This document shows, in pieces, positions 21,830 to 33,104 of a DNA stretch of 64,000 nucleotides. The stretch is from Aedes albopictus (lineage: Eukaryota; Arthropoda; Insecta; Diptera; Culicidae). The stretch is from NCBI RefSeq assembly GCF_035046485.1, contig NC_085137.1:15405346-15469345 (forward strand), written 5' to 3'. The number at the start of each line of letters is the position of its first letter. Position 1 is the stretch's first letter. The notes under the pieces were generated by a model. That model had not been told where the DNA came from. It searched no databases and was given only the letters and a program-made list of their open reading frames with translations. The translations under genes were made by a program, and so were the position numbers.

Positions 21830-22105
21830 GAATATCTATAAATATATATGATGCTTCAATATTAAATACGGCGATTGTTTTCTAGAATTTATTCTCTGAA
21901 ACCAAGTAAAATGGTTCTCCTTGGATAGTTGGGGAAGATATTCGGAATTATAAAAATCCACAATTGAAATTTCGATCATGCTCATATAAAATATATCCAT
22001 ATTGAGTGGACTTAATTTATCACTTGTGTTTTGTTGAAAGGATACTTTATGGCACGAGAAAGGCACCATCACCGCTAGGTGGATTAATTAGGGGTTTTTT
22101 GTAAA
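21830..22105. repeat. Distal end of a GCCTTTCTCG-ended element
   Basis: Contains GGCACGAGAAAGGCACCATC and ACCGCTAGGTGGATTAATTA, matching the inner ends of the elements at 48862-51004 and 53550-56146. No array is attached. Confidence 0.55.
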
Positions 22106-22519
22106 AAATTTAAACCCAAATTTTTCGTGGGAAACTCCTAATATTTTTGTACGTTACGTTAGATTTCTCCAAACCCCATATATTCAAATCTTCCCAGTGG
22201 TAGGTACCAGTCCTTCAGTACTGCGAAAATTAGGCAGAATTTTTTTTATTGGGACAATATTATACTTCCAATCAGATTTTTTTTTCTATTTTACCACTTT
22301 AATTTTAAAAATTTGGAATATGTCGATAAATTTATGAAGAAAAGGTTACATTTTATTTGTAAACATTTTATTTGTAAACTCGGTTACCACACATGATTTC
22401 GTTATTTTCGAAACATTTTGGTTTTTTATAGTGCATTTTATATTTTTCGTGATCACATAAACATTTTGCCGCACATTTTGGAACTTCTATCTCTCCTGTC
22501 AAAATTGTTCGTTATGTTC

Positions 22520-22762
22520 TAATTCTGCATTAACATGTCTAAAGGGTCTAACTCGTTTTGTAAACAAACATTGTTTCTGTCGCTGTAGGGCTCATCTCGA
22601 TCCACCCACGCATCTGGGGGCCGTTATCAGAAAGAGCAAAGTTAGATCTTTCTGATAACGGCCCCAAAATGCGTGGGTGGATCGAGATGAGCCCTACAGC
22701 GACAGAAACAATGTTTGTTTACAAAACGAGTTAGACCCTTTAGACATGTTAATGCAGAATTA
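22520..22762. mobile_element. Hairpin with 115-bp arms and 13-nt loop
   Basis: 22520-22634 and 22648-22762 are inverted complements with about three mismatches (near GCATCTGGGG versus GCATTTTGGG). TA lies at each outer edge. No coding content. Confidence 0.8.
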
Positions 22763-23070
22763 AGTTCCAGGTGCAACATGTTATAACAATCAGAATCAAT
22801 GTTTTGATTGATTTGGTTTGTGAACGGTTGTAACTAAGATTCGTTGAATCAATCAGATTATACTTCAGTTACAAATTGGTTTCGCAAGTTTCGACTAATG
22901 ATGACGTTTGTTTTCATTTTGCTAGTTGTTATAAAACTGTTACACCTCAGTTTGGCATTAACAACAGGATTTTAATAGGTTTTAATTATGTTTGTTTAGT
23001 GAAAACTCAGTTGCAACATGTTTGCAACGATGATCATTTCCATTTTAGTTGCAGGTGCTACTTGGGCAGC
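22763..23070. other. Possible CCAGGTGC...GCACCT element
   Basis: Begins CCAGGTGCAACATGTTATAA and ends GTTGCAGGTGCTACTTGGGC, with repeated GTTRTAAC and TGCAACATG words. This looks like a short-TIR element of the CCCAAGTAAC type but the match is weak. Confidence 0.3.
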
Positions 23071-25829
23071 TGAGACCTTACTGGGGGGAGTTCCAATACG
23101 TCCTTTCATGAGTTTCCCCTTCCTTGTCAACTATAATGGTAACTCATCAGGTACTCTACCGTGCATTGCAGAGAGATAAGCCATTGTATAATTTTTCATG
23201 GATTTGTTATGCACTATATTTCCAGAACATTGTAATCCGTGTCAGAACTCAAGAGTCGCCTAAACCGCGTAAATGCAGAGGTCAATTTGTTTGTGAATCC
23301 GTATTCGATGGTAGGCGGAATTAAAACGGGAAACATGAGCTGGCAGAAGAATTCGCCTAATTTGAAACCTGGCTGGGGCTGGCTCGACCTGCCAGAGGTT
23401 ATAATTTTGGATTATAATTTTAAAAGGAACATCCCTAGGATTTTTTTTTCTCCGGTCATCTTATAAACATCTCGTCGCGGGTAGCATTCTACAGCCGATC
23501 CGTACTGGACCTCACACCTTTCAGACCAACAACGATCGTTCCGGTGGATAAAACCTTTTAATGCATCACCCCGTCTTTCTAATGCGCTTAAAAATAAAGC
23601 AAGTGGCAGTAGCCAACCTCACTGATCCGAAGGAATGCCTCCGTCTTCGCTCTATGGAACCGAGTATCGTTCGAATCGCCAACAGTCGGGAGCTGCCACT
23701 GATCCCCGCGCGTAGTCAGTATATGTTTGAATGTCTGCACGCCAAATCTTGATCTCTATTTGACGGCTGCTACACTCCAGTCAGCGCTAGAAGAAGGTGA
23801 TTGATAGATTTCAGCCGAAGATAAACACACCGACAGAGTGGGAAAATTCACTTTCACTCCGAAAAGGTTGCCGGAGGAGGCATCGAACCCAAACAAATTA
23901 TAACAATGCATGTTGGGCCAAAATGTTTGAAATGCATACGTGATCTGATCTTGCATCTCTTTGTAAAAGCGACGAACCCAGTAGCATTACGAACAAAAAG
24001 TCCCCCAAAATGTGTCCGCATGTGTGCGTTACTGAGCCCCCTGGAATAATGACGGGGCGTTTTGTGGCGCGCGATAACAAGATAAAAAGTTCATAATTTG
24101 CTTCACAATAACATGGCCACAACGAAGGATAAAAGGTCCCCCGCGCGCACAGAGCCGGTCAAAACAAGCAATCCCCCGTGGAGTCCATAACCGATCGGTC
24201 GCCGGAGAACCACGTCGCGCTAACCGCCGCCGTCGCCGTGCGATGATTGAAAACTGGTAGTCGGTTAGGTAGCGCTCGCGGCTCGGCAGGAATGCGTTGA
24301 CCGTTGAGTTGACCGTCGTCGTGGTCGATCGCTGCTGGACTGGAAGCCGGCCTGACATTTGAACCGCGCTGGATGGTGTTGTTTTGATAATGAGGTGGAA
24401 GTTTTGGGGTTATCAGAAAATTAATCTTTGCCACTGCGAGCCGTCGCCAATACTGCAGATAGAGAGAGGTTGAACATATGAATTTGGCCGAGGGGCGTTT
24501 TATATCGAATATATGCACGTCAAACAGCAGCTTGCGAAATCTGCGAAACTGTTATTAGGTTATGCTGCAAATAAGATACATTACGAAAGCCTGATTTTGC
24601 ACTCCAAATCTCAGTCTTTATGTGTCCTCGGGGTCAGATCTTATTGTATGCGAAATATAATTGATACTAGCAGACCCAACGTGGCTAGCCACGTTCTAAA
24701 AAAAATGCTTATTTTTTGATCCTTTAGACAATTATCTTTCTCTGAAGATAGAGATTGTGTGCTTAATTTAAAGATTTTTCAAATTATATTAGTTTTTTCA
24801 TCGAATTAAGAAGATCCTAGAATCTTCTGGAAAGAAAATCTATCGAGGTTTCCTTAGAAGCTTTCGTATCAATTCATGTGTGAAACATTTCACTCAGCAT
24901 TGGGCATCTCGTTGAGAAGCGCCAGAAGGTATACTATGTAATCAATCTTGGTTCATAAACGACTGTTGTAGGGTTCTTATTCGTGGAATGAAAGAAACTT
25001 CTAGAACATTCTACAGGATTGATACAACAATACATTGCTTTACGAATCTTTTGCAACAATGCAGCGATGCAACGATGCATCACTGCGACGATGCATCAAT
25101 GAGACAATGCACCAATGCAATGAGTTGTATACCTTTCATACTGTGTGAAACATGTCAATGAAACATTTCAAAGCGTGACAGAAGGACAGATAACTCTGGG
25201 ATTTTATATATATGATTAGTTGTATTTGGCGCCAAATCGTATTAGGACTTAGGAGCTAGCAGCACACTTTTGTTGGTGGTGGGTTAGATGTTTTGTTACA
25301 ACAAACTACTTTGATTTTCTTGATTTTATCCAGGATATCTTTTAAAACGAGCCACATTGTGTTGGATGGGTGATTTTCACAAATTTGGTTAAATTTTTGA
25401 ATGAAAACATTTGAAAAAAAAAAAACAAATTACTTAGTGCTACTCCGTGGTTGACACGGTTGGCATGACGTCACAACTGCAATAAAACCCGCTCATTAGA
25501 CGATGCCCACTAATGCGTGAGTAAACCCAAATTGACAACCCCGGTCATAACGGAGAATCAATCGTTACTAAATCGGTTTGGAAACCGATTGAACAACCCA
25601 CCTTCCCGGTGAACAGTGGATTCATTCATTTGGCAACCCAACCCAACCGTTGCTATCACTTTGTGTTTGTTTTAGATCTGGACACCAAAACAAAAATAAA
25701 ACGGTGTTTAACAAGTAAAACATGAAAAGTGATCGTCTAGTCCTTAAAGCCATTGTTCCGTCCTGCATTGATGCTTGCGCTCATCCCATTCGATTTCTCA
25801 AGAGCAACAATCTGATAAGATTGCGTCAA
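23071..25829. other. Low-repeat region, no gene recognised
   Basis: Mostly unrecognised and lower in obvious repeats. 24150-24360 is CpG-rich (CGCCGCCGTCGCCGTGCG) and has a 109-codon minus frame with arginine-rich low-complexity content that is not supported as coding. A short array of GATGCAACA-like 9-bp words lies at 25050-25125. Candidate regulatory or intronic sequence only. Confidence 0.4.
25050..25125. repeat. Short GATGCAACA-like tandem array
   Basis: Successive units AATGCAGC, GATGCAAC, GATGCATC, GACGATGCATCAAT and CAATGCAC make a degenerate 8-10 bp array. Confidence 0.55.
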
Positions 25830-26717
25830 AGCCGTGAGCCTCCAGAAATTCCATCAGGGATTAATTCAGAAAGTTCATCAGTGATTAGTCCAAGGCATTA
25901 CTTACGGATTAATTCAGGAGCTCCTTCAAACATTCCTCCTGGCGGTAATTCCTCTAGTGTTCCTTCACAGATCCCATAGGAATTTCTTTTTTTTTTAATT
26001 TTTCCAGATATTTCGTAAGAGATTTATGTAGGAATTTCTTCAAGAATTCCTCTAAATTTTTTTAGGGATTCCTCCCGAGATTTATTCAATAAATTTCTTC
26101 AGGGATTTCTCCTGAAAATTCTGAAGCGCTCCTCTAGAAATGTCAACAGGGATTCCTCCAACAGTGCTTCAGGGATTCGTCAATACATGTTGTCTAGGAA
26201 TTCCATTAGCGATTCCACTTGGAATTCTTTAAAGAATTTCTCTTGAAGTTTCTTGAAAAAATTCTTCTGACATTCCTTAAGCGATTTCTCCAAGAATTTC
26301 TTCAGAGATTCTTCTAGGAACTCCTTCCAGGATTCGTAGGGATTTCTTCAATGATTTTTCCTTGAATTCTTCAATGGATTTCTCCTGAAATTCCTTGAGG
26401 GATTTCACCGGGATTTTTCTGGGATTACTGCAGGAATTCCTACAGGAGTTTCTCTTTAGAGTTCTTTGTGTATTTTTTCCCTGTTTAGTGTAGAATAAGC
26501 ATGAGTTAAAATTCACAGAAATGAAAACCAAAAAACACAAATTCCCGGCATTCATTGAGAAATTTATTCATAAACTCTTTATGAGTTCCTCCAGAAACTT
26601 TTTCAGTGATTTCTCCCAGGGGATTCCTTTAAGAAATTTATCTTTAATTCCTCCAGAAATTGCTTCAGGTGATGATGATGAACCTGGGCTTGTTAGTGGA
26701 ATATCTGTTAGTAAAAC

Positions 26718-26886
26718 GAAAATCGTGTTAAGTACTGTTCATTTTAATTCCACTAAGAATTTGCAAGAATTTGACAGATACGTATTTCGACCTCAACTGT
26801 AAGGTCATCTACAGTGTCTTGTACGTATCTGTCAAAGGATGCAAATTCTTAGTGGAATTCAAAGGAAGACTACTTAACGCGATTTT
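26718..26886. mobile_element. Palindromic GTTAAGTACTGTTC MITE
   Basis: AAAATCGTGTTAAGTA...AATTCCACTAAGAATTTGCA...TTGACAGATACGTA pairs with its complement on the right half. The axis lies within CGACCTCAACTGTAAGGTCA...GTGTCTTGTA, one arm having lost part. Related halves lie at 38215-38420 and 62580-62720. Confidence 0.7.
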
Positions 26887-27329
26887 CTTTTTATATTCTT
26901 CAGGCGTTTTTTGGAAAATATTTGAAGAATTTCTCTTGTAGTTTCTGGAGAGATTTATCCAGAAACTCCTTCAGGAAATTCTTCTTAAAGTTCTCTAAGG
27001 ATTTCCCAAGAATTCCTTTATTGATTTTTAAAGGATCTCCTTTTCTTATATTCCTAGAGGTACATATTTCGTCTGAAGTTTATTGAATTTTTTTTTTTAT
27101 TTCTTGAGGGAACTCCTTCAGTGGTTTCAGTTAGTTTTTTTTTCCCATTTCGGAAGTGCTAAACGAATTTCTTCTCGAAATCCTTCAGGTATTTTTCCTT
27201 GCTTTGAGAGATTTCTTCTGTAATTACTGGAAAGATTTTTTTATAATTCAATTGGAGATTCCTTCAAAAACTCCTACAGAGATTTCTCTATCGCTATTAT
27301 CAGAATTTTATTGATTTTGAGAGGCCTTA

Positions 27330-27345
27330 CCCCCCCCCCCCCCCC
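27330..27345. repeat. Poly-C run (16 C)
   Basis: Uninterrupted cytosines next to AACTACGTCACAAG, a context shared with G/C-run MITE families at 13850 and 57276. Confidence 0.9.
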
Positions 27346-28267
27346 TCCAACTACGTCACAAGTTGGCGCGTATGCTTATATCAATTTCCTTAGGAATTCA
27401 TTAGTGGGTTCCTTCAGGGATTCCTTTGGAAAATCCTTCTGAGGTTTCTCCTAGAGTTCATTTAATAATCTCTCTAGCTGTATCTTCACTTCCTACAGAA
27501 AAAGAGATGTTTCGCTTGTTTCCAGGGATTTTTCCTGTAATTACCTTGAAGATTTTTCCAGTAACTCTTTCATGGACTCCTCCAGGAACTCCTTCAGGGG
27601 TTTCTCAAGAAACTTATTCCACGGACTTCTTCAGGGATTCAATCAGGATTTTTTTCAGGAGTTTCTTCAGAGGTTCCTCGTGAAGTTCATCAAGCGATTT
27701 CACCTGAAATTTCTCTTGGAGCTCCATAAGGAATTCCTCCAAGAGTTCCCTCTGTGATTTCTCCAGGAGTGCCTTACGTGGTTTCGTCTTAAGTTCTTTC
27801 AGTGATTCCTCCAATACTTTTTCCATGGATACTATGGAACTCCTGCCTTCAGAGATTCTCTCAGGGATTCTCAGGAATTTCTCCAGGGATTCTGGCAATG
27901 ATTCCTCCTCGAGTACACTCATGGATTCCTGTAGAGTTCTCTTCAGAGATTCCTCTAGGAGTCGCTTCAGAGATTTCTTCAGTTTCTTAGGGATTGGTTT
28001 GGGATTCACTTTGGTATTTCTTTAGGTAAGTCCAGCTTGCCTGTGGCATTCGGCCTTTGAGTGATCTATCTCTCATGCAATGCGCAGAAACAAACGCATA
28101 CGGAAACGCCTTTCGAATTACACATGCGTTCAAACAGAGTGTTTTTTTGCGTAATATTATCGCACAGCTTCATCTTCCGTAAATTGCATTGGTTACAAAT
28201 TTTTCCGAGCTTGCACCAGTACCTATCCGCGAATTGCATTTCATCGTGACTGGAATCAATTACTGTG

Positions 28268-28340
28268 AAAGCGGTCATAGAACACTAAGTTGAGAAACAG
28301 TATTTGTCCAAGTTCAGACGTTACGTCAAGAAGAAGCGCA
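28268..28340 (+). mobile_element. Feilai-like SINE 3' fragment
   Basis: GAACACTAAGTTGAGAAACA and GACGTTACGTCAAGAAGAAG match the 3' domain and (GAA)n tail of the SINE at 31532-31695 and the known Feilai layout. The tRNA head is not present. Confidence 0.6.
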
Positions 28341-28525
28341 AGTCTTGTGGAATTCATGTTCATAGATCAAGGTATTTCGTACTACCGCAAACGCTTATTT
28401 GAACGATGATGACCAGGCTTGTGCACCATCACCATCCACACAAAAAAGCTAACAATTCCCTTCTTCCTCGTTTCAGCCAACCGTCTCTGTGTTGTTAACA
28501 AACACATTCGAGTCGAACGCATGTA

Positions 28526-28740
28526 GGGAATCGCGCTACTTGGGCGGTGGCTTCTATATTCGTCTGTTTTCCACTATAACTCAGTCAAATTTGAACCAAT
28601 TGACACAACTTTTGGAATGTGGTGAGATAGGTACAGTATCTACCCGTGTACAACATTTCAAGTCAATTGGTTCAAAATTGACTGAGTTATAGTGGAAAAC
28701 AGACGAATATAGAAGCCACCGCCCAAGTGGCGCGATACCC
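28526..28740. mobile_element. 215-bp palindromic MITE at TA
   Basis: TA at 28524-28525 and 28741-28742. Arms of about 80 bp beginning GGGAATCGCGCTACTTGGGC and, reverse complemented, GGGTATCGCGCCACTTGGGC, then near-identical through GACTGAGTTATAGTGGAAAA. The middle (ACAACTTTTGGAATGTGGTG) pairs only loosely. Confidence 0.8.
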
Positions 28741-28881
28741 TATACTGTGGCAGCTCTCACTGAGCTCTTTCTTGGAAATCCCCTGAGCAGCCGAACGCAT
28801 GTTACCAGTCATTCCGACGTAAAGCTTTGTCACTCACTAATGAAGGACTGTCATCTGAAAGAGCCAGGATGAAGGTCAATT

Positions 28882-30107
28882 GGTCGGCGTTAAGTCAGAG
28901 AGGACCATGTGTCTTTTACTTAATTTCTAGAAAAACGACTTTAAAGTTTGCAACTCTATAAGTTTTGAGTTTTTCAACAAATGTTCTTGATTTTTTGCCA
29001 TAAATCTTGATAACTATTCATCACAGCATCGCTCTGTATTGATCGCGAAAATACGTAAAATAAAGTTCGAAACCGAGAAATTGCTAAGTAATTGATTGTA
29101 CTTAGTCCACTCTGACTGAACCGTTTTTGAAAAATCTTCAACCAACTACAGTTCACACTCAAGTTTTTACATAATTGATAAACAAATAATATACAAGTAG
29201 GATAACAGTTAATAGAAGTAGTGTATAATGTAAGCAGGAAGTTTGAAATATGATATATCTGTTATTACACTGTTGATTACCATTTTCAATTTTTATGTTC
29301 AGTCAGAGTGGACCAAGTACAACAGTTCAATATCACATGAAGGGTAGTCAATTAATGAGCAATTTAAGAATTCTTAACTTGAACATTTAATAGCTAACAA
29401 CTTTTGAATGTATTTCCATAGTTCGGTACGTTTTTGGCATGTTGTAGTTACACAGTTCATAATAATTTATTCAGAGGACTGGCACTTTTCAAAAATTCGT
29501 TTAGACAGAGTGAACCAAGTACACAATTCTAAAATAATCGGTAAAATCAATTTCTTCATGAAACGGGTATTGATACATTTCAATATGATGCCAAACAGCT
29601 ACTAAACAAACATATTTTGATTTGGAAAGGATTACGAAAAATAAGGTAATTTCAACTATTTTTCTTAGAGAAACAAGGTCCACTCTGTCTGCACGCGAAA
29701 TGCCACAATATGCTTCAACACGATGATCTGTAAAATACGATATTGACCATAATAAAATGGAATTTCACGTGCTTTCCTGATCAATAATCATCAGAAAATG
29801 TGTTAGGGAGTCATACGGGTTAGAAACGTATCACATTTTGATGATAAACTATTTTATTTATTGGATTTTAACCAATACACATTTTTTAAACTTTCTTGAC
29901 ATCAATCATATGGTCCACTCTGACTGCACACTATTATCGATTTTTGCAGTTCAATCAAAAGAAAATTGTGCTATAACTCTCGTTAATTGTAACATTAAGA
30001 AAATTGGCTGAATGTTCCAAGTAGCTTAACAAAATCTTAATCAAATACCTTAAAAATTTAATTTTCGTCAATTTTGTTACATGGTCCCCTCTGACTTAAC
30101 GCCGACC
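28882..30107. mobile_element. 1.2-kb TIR element with seven internal copies of a 13-20 bp motif
   Basis: Ends GGTCGGCGTTAAGTCAGAGA and, reverse complemented, GGTCGGCGTTAAGTCAGAGG continue into GGACCATG (27 of 28 identical) and are flanked by AATT on both sides (28878-28881, 30108-30111). The motif GTCAGAGTGGACC recurs at 28894, 29301 and 29503 on the plus strand and at 29104, 29677, 29912 and 30083 on the minus strand, often followed by AAGTAC. No ORF longer than about 65 codons, so it is non-autonomous. Superfamily unknown; multiple transposase-binding sites are a plausible but untested reading. Confidence 0.75.
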
Positions 30108-30446
30108 AATTGTAAAGTAGTATTGCATGGCGCAACAAACACAAAAATACCACGCCATATGAATATGAATGCAAGGCGTAGAACAAAAAATCGCGTCGTG
30201 TTTGATCGTGTTAGCTTGAGTGGATTTGGCGTGATTAGATTCTGTTTTGATGAACTGCGTTTGTCTTATGAAGTGATGGTTAGAGCGAGTGTCGCTTGAC
30301 ATTAATCATTCTGATACTGCACAATCCTGATGTTGACTGCCATTGTTACTTGAGAAACTACCACCAAACACCGCCTGTGGGAGATGAGGTAGTATTTTAC
30401 CAACGATGATGCTAACGCCAAAAACGGGTGGGTATCAGAGAAGCAT

Positions 30447-30785
30447 CCCAATTAGAAAATTCTAACAAAAATATAACACAATTAAAACAAACCATTATAT
30501 TTATAACTCATTGCGATATAATCATGCAATACAAAATTGTATCACATATTGATAGAAACAAGTAATCCTGAAGCTGAAATTTGTATCACATTATGTGTTA
30601 TGTTATAATTTTGATCTGATTATAACAAAATAGGTTATTATCTTGATAAGACCAGTGTAGTTTTTGTGACAATTTTAGTTATTTTAACATCATCCTTCAT
30701 CTAGTTTATAACATATTAAGGTATCTAAAAATATTATAACATCATAACACAATATGACATAAATTTGATATAATTTTCTAGTCGA
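30447..30785. mobile_element. AT-rich MITE with TAGAAAATT ends
   Basis: Left ATTAGAAAATTCTAACAAAA and right, reverse complemented, ACTAGAAAATTATATCAAAT are imperfect TIRs. The interior is rich in TTATAAC and TAACACAA words. Confidence 0.55.
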
Positions 30786-30865
30786 GATACGTCTACTATT
30801 CACCGACTTATTACGCACTGTTGGGGATAGTCTTAGTCATTAACTGAGAGCATTCTTCTGTAATG

Positions 30866-30968
30866 GGTCTCCAGTTAGTCTAGTGGTTAAGGCTATGGAT
30901 CGCCAATCCGGAGACGGCGGGTTCGATTCCCGTTCCGGTCGAAAAAATTCTCGATTCTCTGGGCATAC
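30866..30968 (+). mobile_element. Feilai-like SINE, 5' half (tRNA head)
   Basis: Box A TAGTCTAGTGGTTAAGGC, a Gly(GCC)-like anticodon hairpin GGATCGCCAATCC, box B GGTTCGATTCC, then AATTCTCGATTCTCTGGGCA. The SINE resumes at 31532 after the insertion. Confidence 0.8.
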
Positions 30969-31531
30969 ACGGTAAAAAATCTGCACTCTGATATGAACAG
31001 ATTGGCACTTGAATTCGCACTACTGTCCGAACAGTTTGTTATCATCTAAATATCAGTTGAAAAAGAACATCCAATGCCTCTTCAGTTTTACTGGAAGTGC
31101 ACTTCAATTCACTGTTGACAATGTTTTGATTTCAAAATAAAAATAAAAAAGTGTACTCCCGCAACACCAAGATTCGATACCAGGACCTTGAGAGTCACAG
31201 TCTTCTGCATTACCACTACACTACTTCACATCTGATAATGAGGTGCGAATCGAAGCGAAACACTTTCTACCACCTGTCATTTTTATTTACTTTTATGTCC
31301 AAAACAGTCATTACCAAATCAACAGTTTTTCACTTTGGATTGTATTGCTTTGTACAAAAGTGCAAATCTAAGTGATTTTCAGTTAATTTCTTCGGTGGGT
31401 TTGTTTTGGTTCTCAAATCAAAACTGACAGCATTGCGATTTAAAAGAAAAATAATTTCTAATCATGTTGATTGGGACGTTGAATAGTTAAAGGATTTTTC
31501 CCTTACATCCAGCGTGCAGAATTTATACCGT
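30969..31531. mobile_element. 563-bp element inserted in the SINE
   Basis: TIRs ACGGTAAAAAATCTGCACTC and, reverse complemented, ACGGTATAAATTCTGCACGC. The flanks are ATAC and ATAG; joining the SINE halves gives GGGCATAGTGTATC, so a 3-4 bp duplication is likely. It carries an antisense tRNA-like module at 31150-31228 (TAGTGTAGTGGTAATGC and GGTATCGAATC). Confidence 0.75.
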
Positions 31532-31697
31532 ATAGTGTATCATTGAACTTGCTTCAGAATATACAAATGCATGCAATGGCAGGCAAAGAAAGCCCTTCTA
31601 TTAATAACTGTGGAAATGCACAAAGAACACTAATTTGAAAAGAGGCAGACCAAGTCCCAGTGAGGACATCGAGCTAAAGAGAAGAAGAAGAACTCTT
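31532..31697 (+). mobile_element. Feilai-like SINE, 3' half with GAA tail
   Basis: ATAGTGTATCATTGAACTTG, GGCAGGCAAAGAAAGCCCTT, TTAATAACTGTGGAAATGCA, CAAAGAACACTAATTTGAAA, CCCAGTGAGGACATCGAGC and an AGAAGAAGAAG tail follow the order of a full mosquito SINE 3' domain. Confidence 0.8.
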
Positions 31698-31861
31698 CGG
31701 TAATAGTTTATTTTTGCACTCATATACCGCATGTTAAAAACAGTAATACAACATCGCCATCTAAGGAAATATCCTGGACTTGTCGGTAAATTGAATCCAT
31801 GTACTATTTGCATGGTGTTTCCAAAAAGCTGCACGTTCATTGACTGAGCTATATGATCCAC

Positions 31862-32640
31862 TGAATCGGTTAAAACTCATACTTAAATCCGCCACCGGAC
31901 TAATGATCCTCTTCAACCAGCTCGTTTTGCGCCGTTGCTGAAACCTCCTCTCGAGAGATGCGCACCCGTTTAATGAACTCGGCGCACACCATCGCTTAAA
32001 TAAATTTCAAAATAATTCCGCTTATTATGGCCGCCATTTGTTTGAAATAAATGTTTCAATTAACGAGTTGCGGCAGTCGGTGTGCATCGTCTATTCTTGC
32101 CGCTCCTCAAGCACAGGACCGGTTGCAATATGGTCGCGGATGGGTCTCGAAGCAAACCAGAATTGATCCCCCATCGGCTTCGCGCAGACCTCACCGAGGG
32201 TGAGGGAGGAGGCAGGTGTTTTATGCGAATCCGTTTTATATGCCCGCGCCCGACAGATGATCTCGCCCGTCGACGACGACGTCGGTTGGCCATTGGAAGC
32301 CACGGAGATCCCATTTGCAGACTGCGTGAGCGCAGGATTTAATTTGTTCCCCCCTCCAGCTCAACGGCGTTTTCAGTGACGGGCGGCGCCGATGACGGAG
32401 AAGTGGCGATATATGCGCTGCTTCCGCTCGGTGATTCGATCCGGTAATTTGTGTGCAATTAGTTGCGTGCATCACTTCTGATGCGCTGCAGTTGCAGCTG
32501 TTGTGCGACGGGCGGTAAGTGCACTCAGGTATGTGACAGGAAATGAGCGGAATTGATGCGATCGTAAATGAGCAGGACGCGTGTGCGAAGTGTATGAGCC
32601 AGGTTTATTAGGGACAATTTTCATACAATGTACGAATTTG
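31862..32640. other. Low-repeat, GC-richer island
   Basis: No satellite, TIR or RT match. Several overlapping short frames on both strands (32060-32475) contain arginine-rich runs from CGACGACGACG and are not credible genes. It could be conserved non-coding or intronic DNA. Confidence 0.35.
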
Positions 32641-32664
32641 AACAACATCTAGTTGAACATCTAG

Positions 32665-32944
32665 TCTAACCAACCATCGTCCACACCGTGAAAATCGAGA
32701 GGCTATGGTGGGCGGGTCACGTCATCAGGATGTCGGATAGCAACCCGACTAAAATGGTTCTCGAGAGTCATCCGACCGGTACAAGAAGACGTGGAGCGCA
32801 GCGAGCTAGATGGGTTGATCAGGTGGAGGACGATCTGCGGACTCTTCGCAGAGTGCGGAATTGGAGACACACAGCCATGGACTGAGTAGAATGGAGTCGA
32901 CTCCTAAGAGCAAAGGTCACTCAGGCCTTAGTATGACTGGTAAG
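32665..32944 (+). pseudogene. Non-LTR retrotransposon C-terminal domain fragment
   Basis: Codons 32688-32885 encode KIERLWWAGHVIRMSDSNPT, RRRGAQRARWVDQVEDDL and an RNWRHTAMD end. This is the basic C-terminal region downstream of RT in RTE-like elements (WAGHVxRM and RRRGxxRxRWxDQVxxDL signatures). The RT domain itself is absent, so the copy is 5' truncated. After the stop, the reading VEWSRLLRAKVTQAL continues in another frame, showing a late substitution or frameshift. Confidence 0.75.
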
Positions 32945-33092
32945 GTAAGTAATGTGTAGAAGAGGGAGAAATTAGATAGAAATATATAAAATAGGAGGAA
33001 AGGGACGAGCCAAGGATTGAACTCAGGACCTTCTGCATATGAATCAGAAGTGGTATACCTTGGCTATAGCCACTAGACCACTAAGCCATCGA
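32945..33092 (-). mobile_element. tRNA-derived SINE between opposing RTE fragments
   Basis: Minus strand GATGGCTTAGTGGTCTAGTG head with CTTCTGATTCATATGCAGAA as anticodon-like hairpin (CAT in the loop) and box B-like GAGTTCAATCC, then a pyrimidine-rich tail (CCTCCTATTTTATATATTTC). It sits between the plus-strand C-terminal fragment and the minus-strand RTE. Confidence 0.65.
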
Positions 33093-33104
33093 TAAAGCTG
33101 GCTT

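Larger units (their letters stand above)
25830..28015. repeat. Diverged 12-bp satellite (CAGGGATTTCTC type)
   Basis: Degenerate units such as CAGGGATTCCTC, CAGGAATTCCTA and CCTTCAGGGATT follow a 12-bp or related phase, akin to 4063-6840 but older. Frames within it (for example 27614-28009 minus) are runs of ESLKE-like repeats and not genes. A palindromic MITE and a poly-C run interrupt it. Confidence 0.7.

Noticed and set aside
24029..24518. Two overlapping minus-strand ORFs of 109 and 119 codons
   Set aside because: Arginine-rich reads of a CpG-rich stretch in two frames at once; no domain.
25050..25125. CRISPR-like array
   Set aside because: Units are 8-10 bp, contiguous and degenerate, with no spacers; the DNA is eukaryotic.
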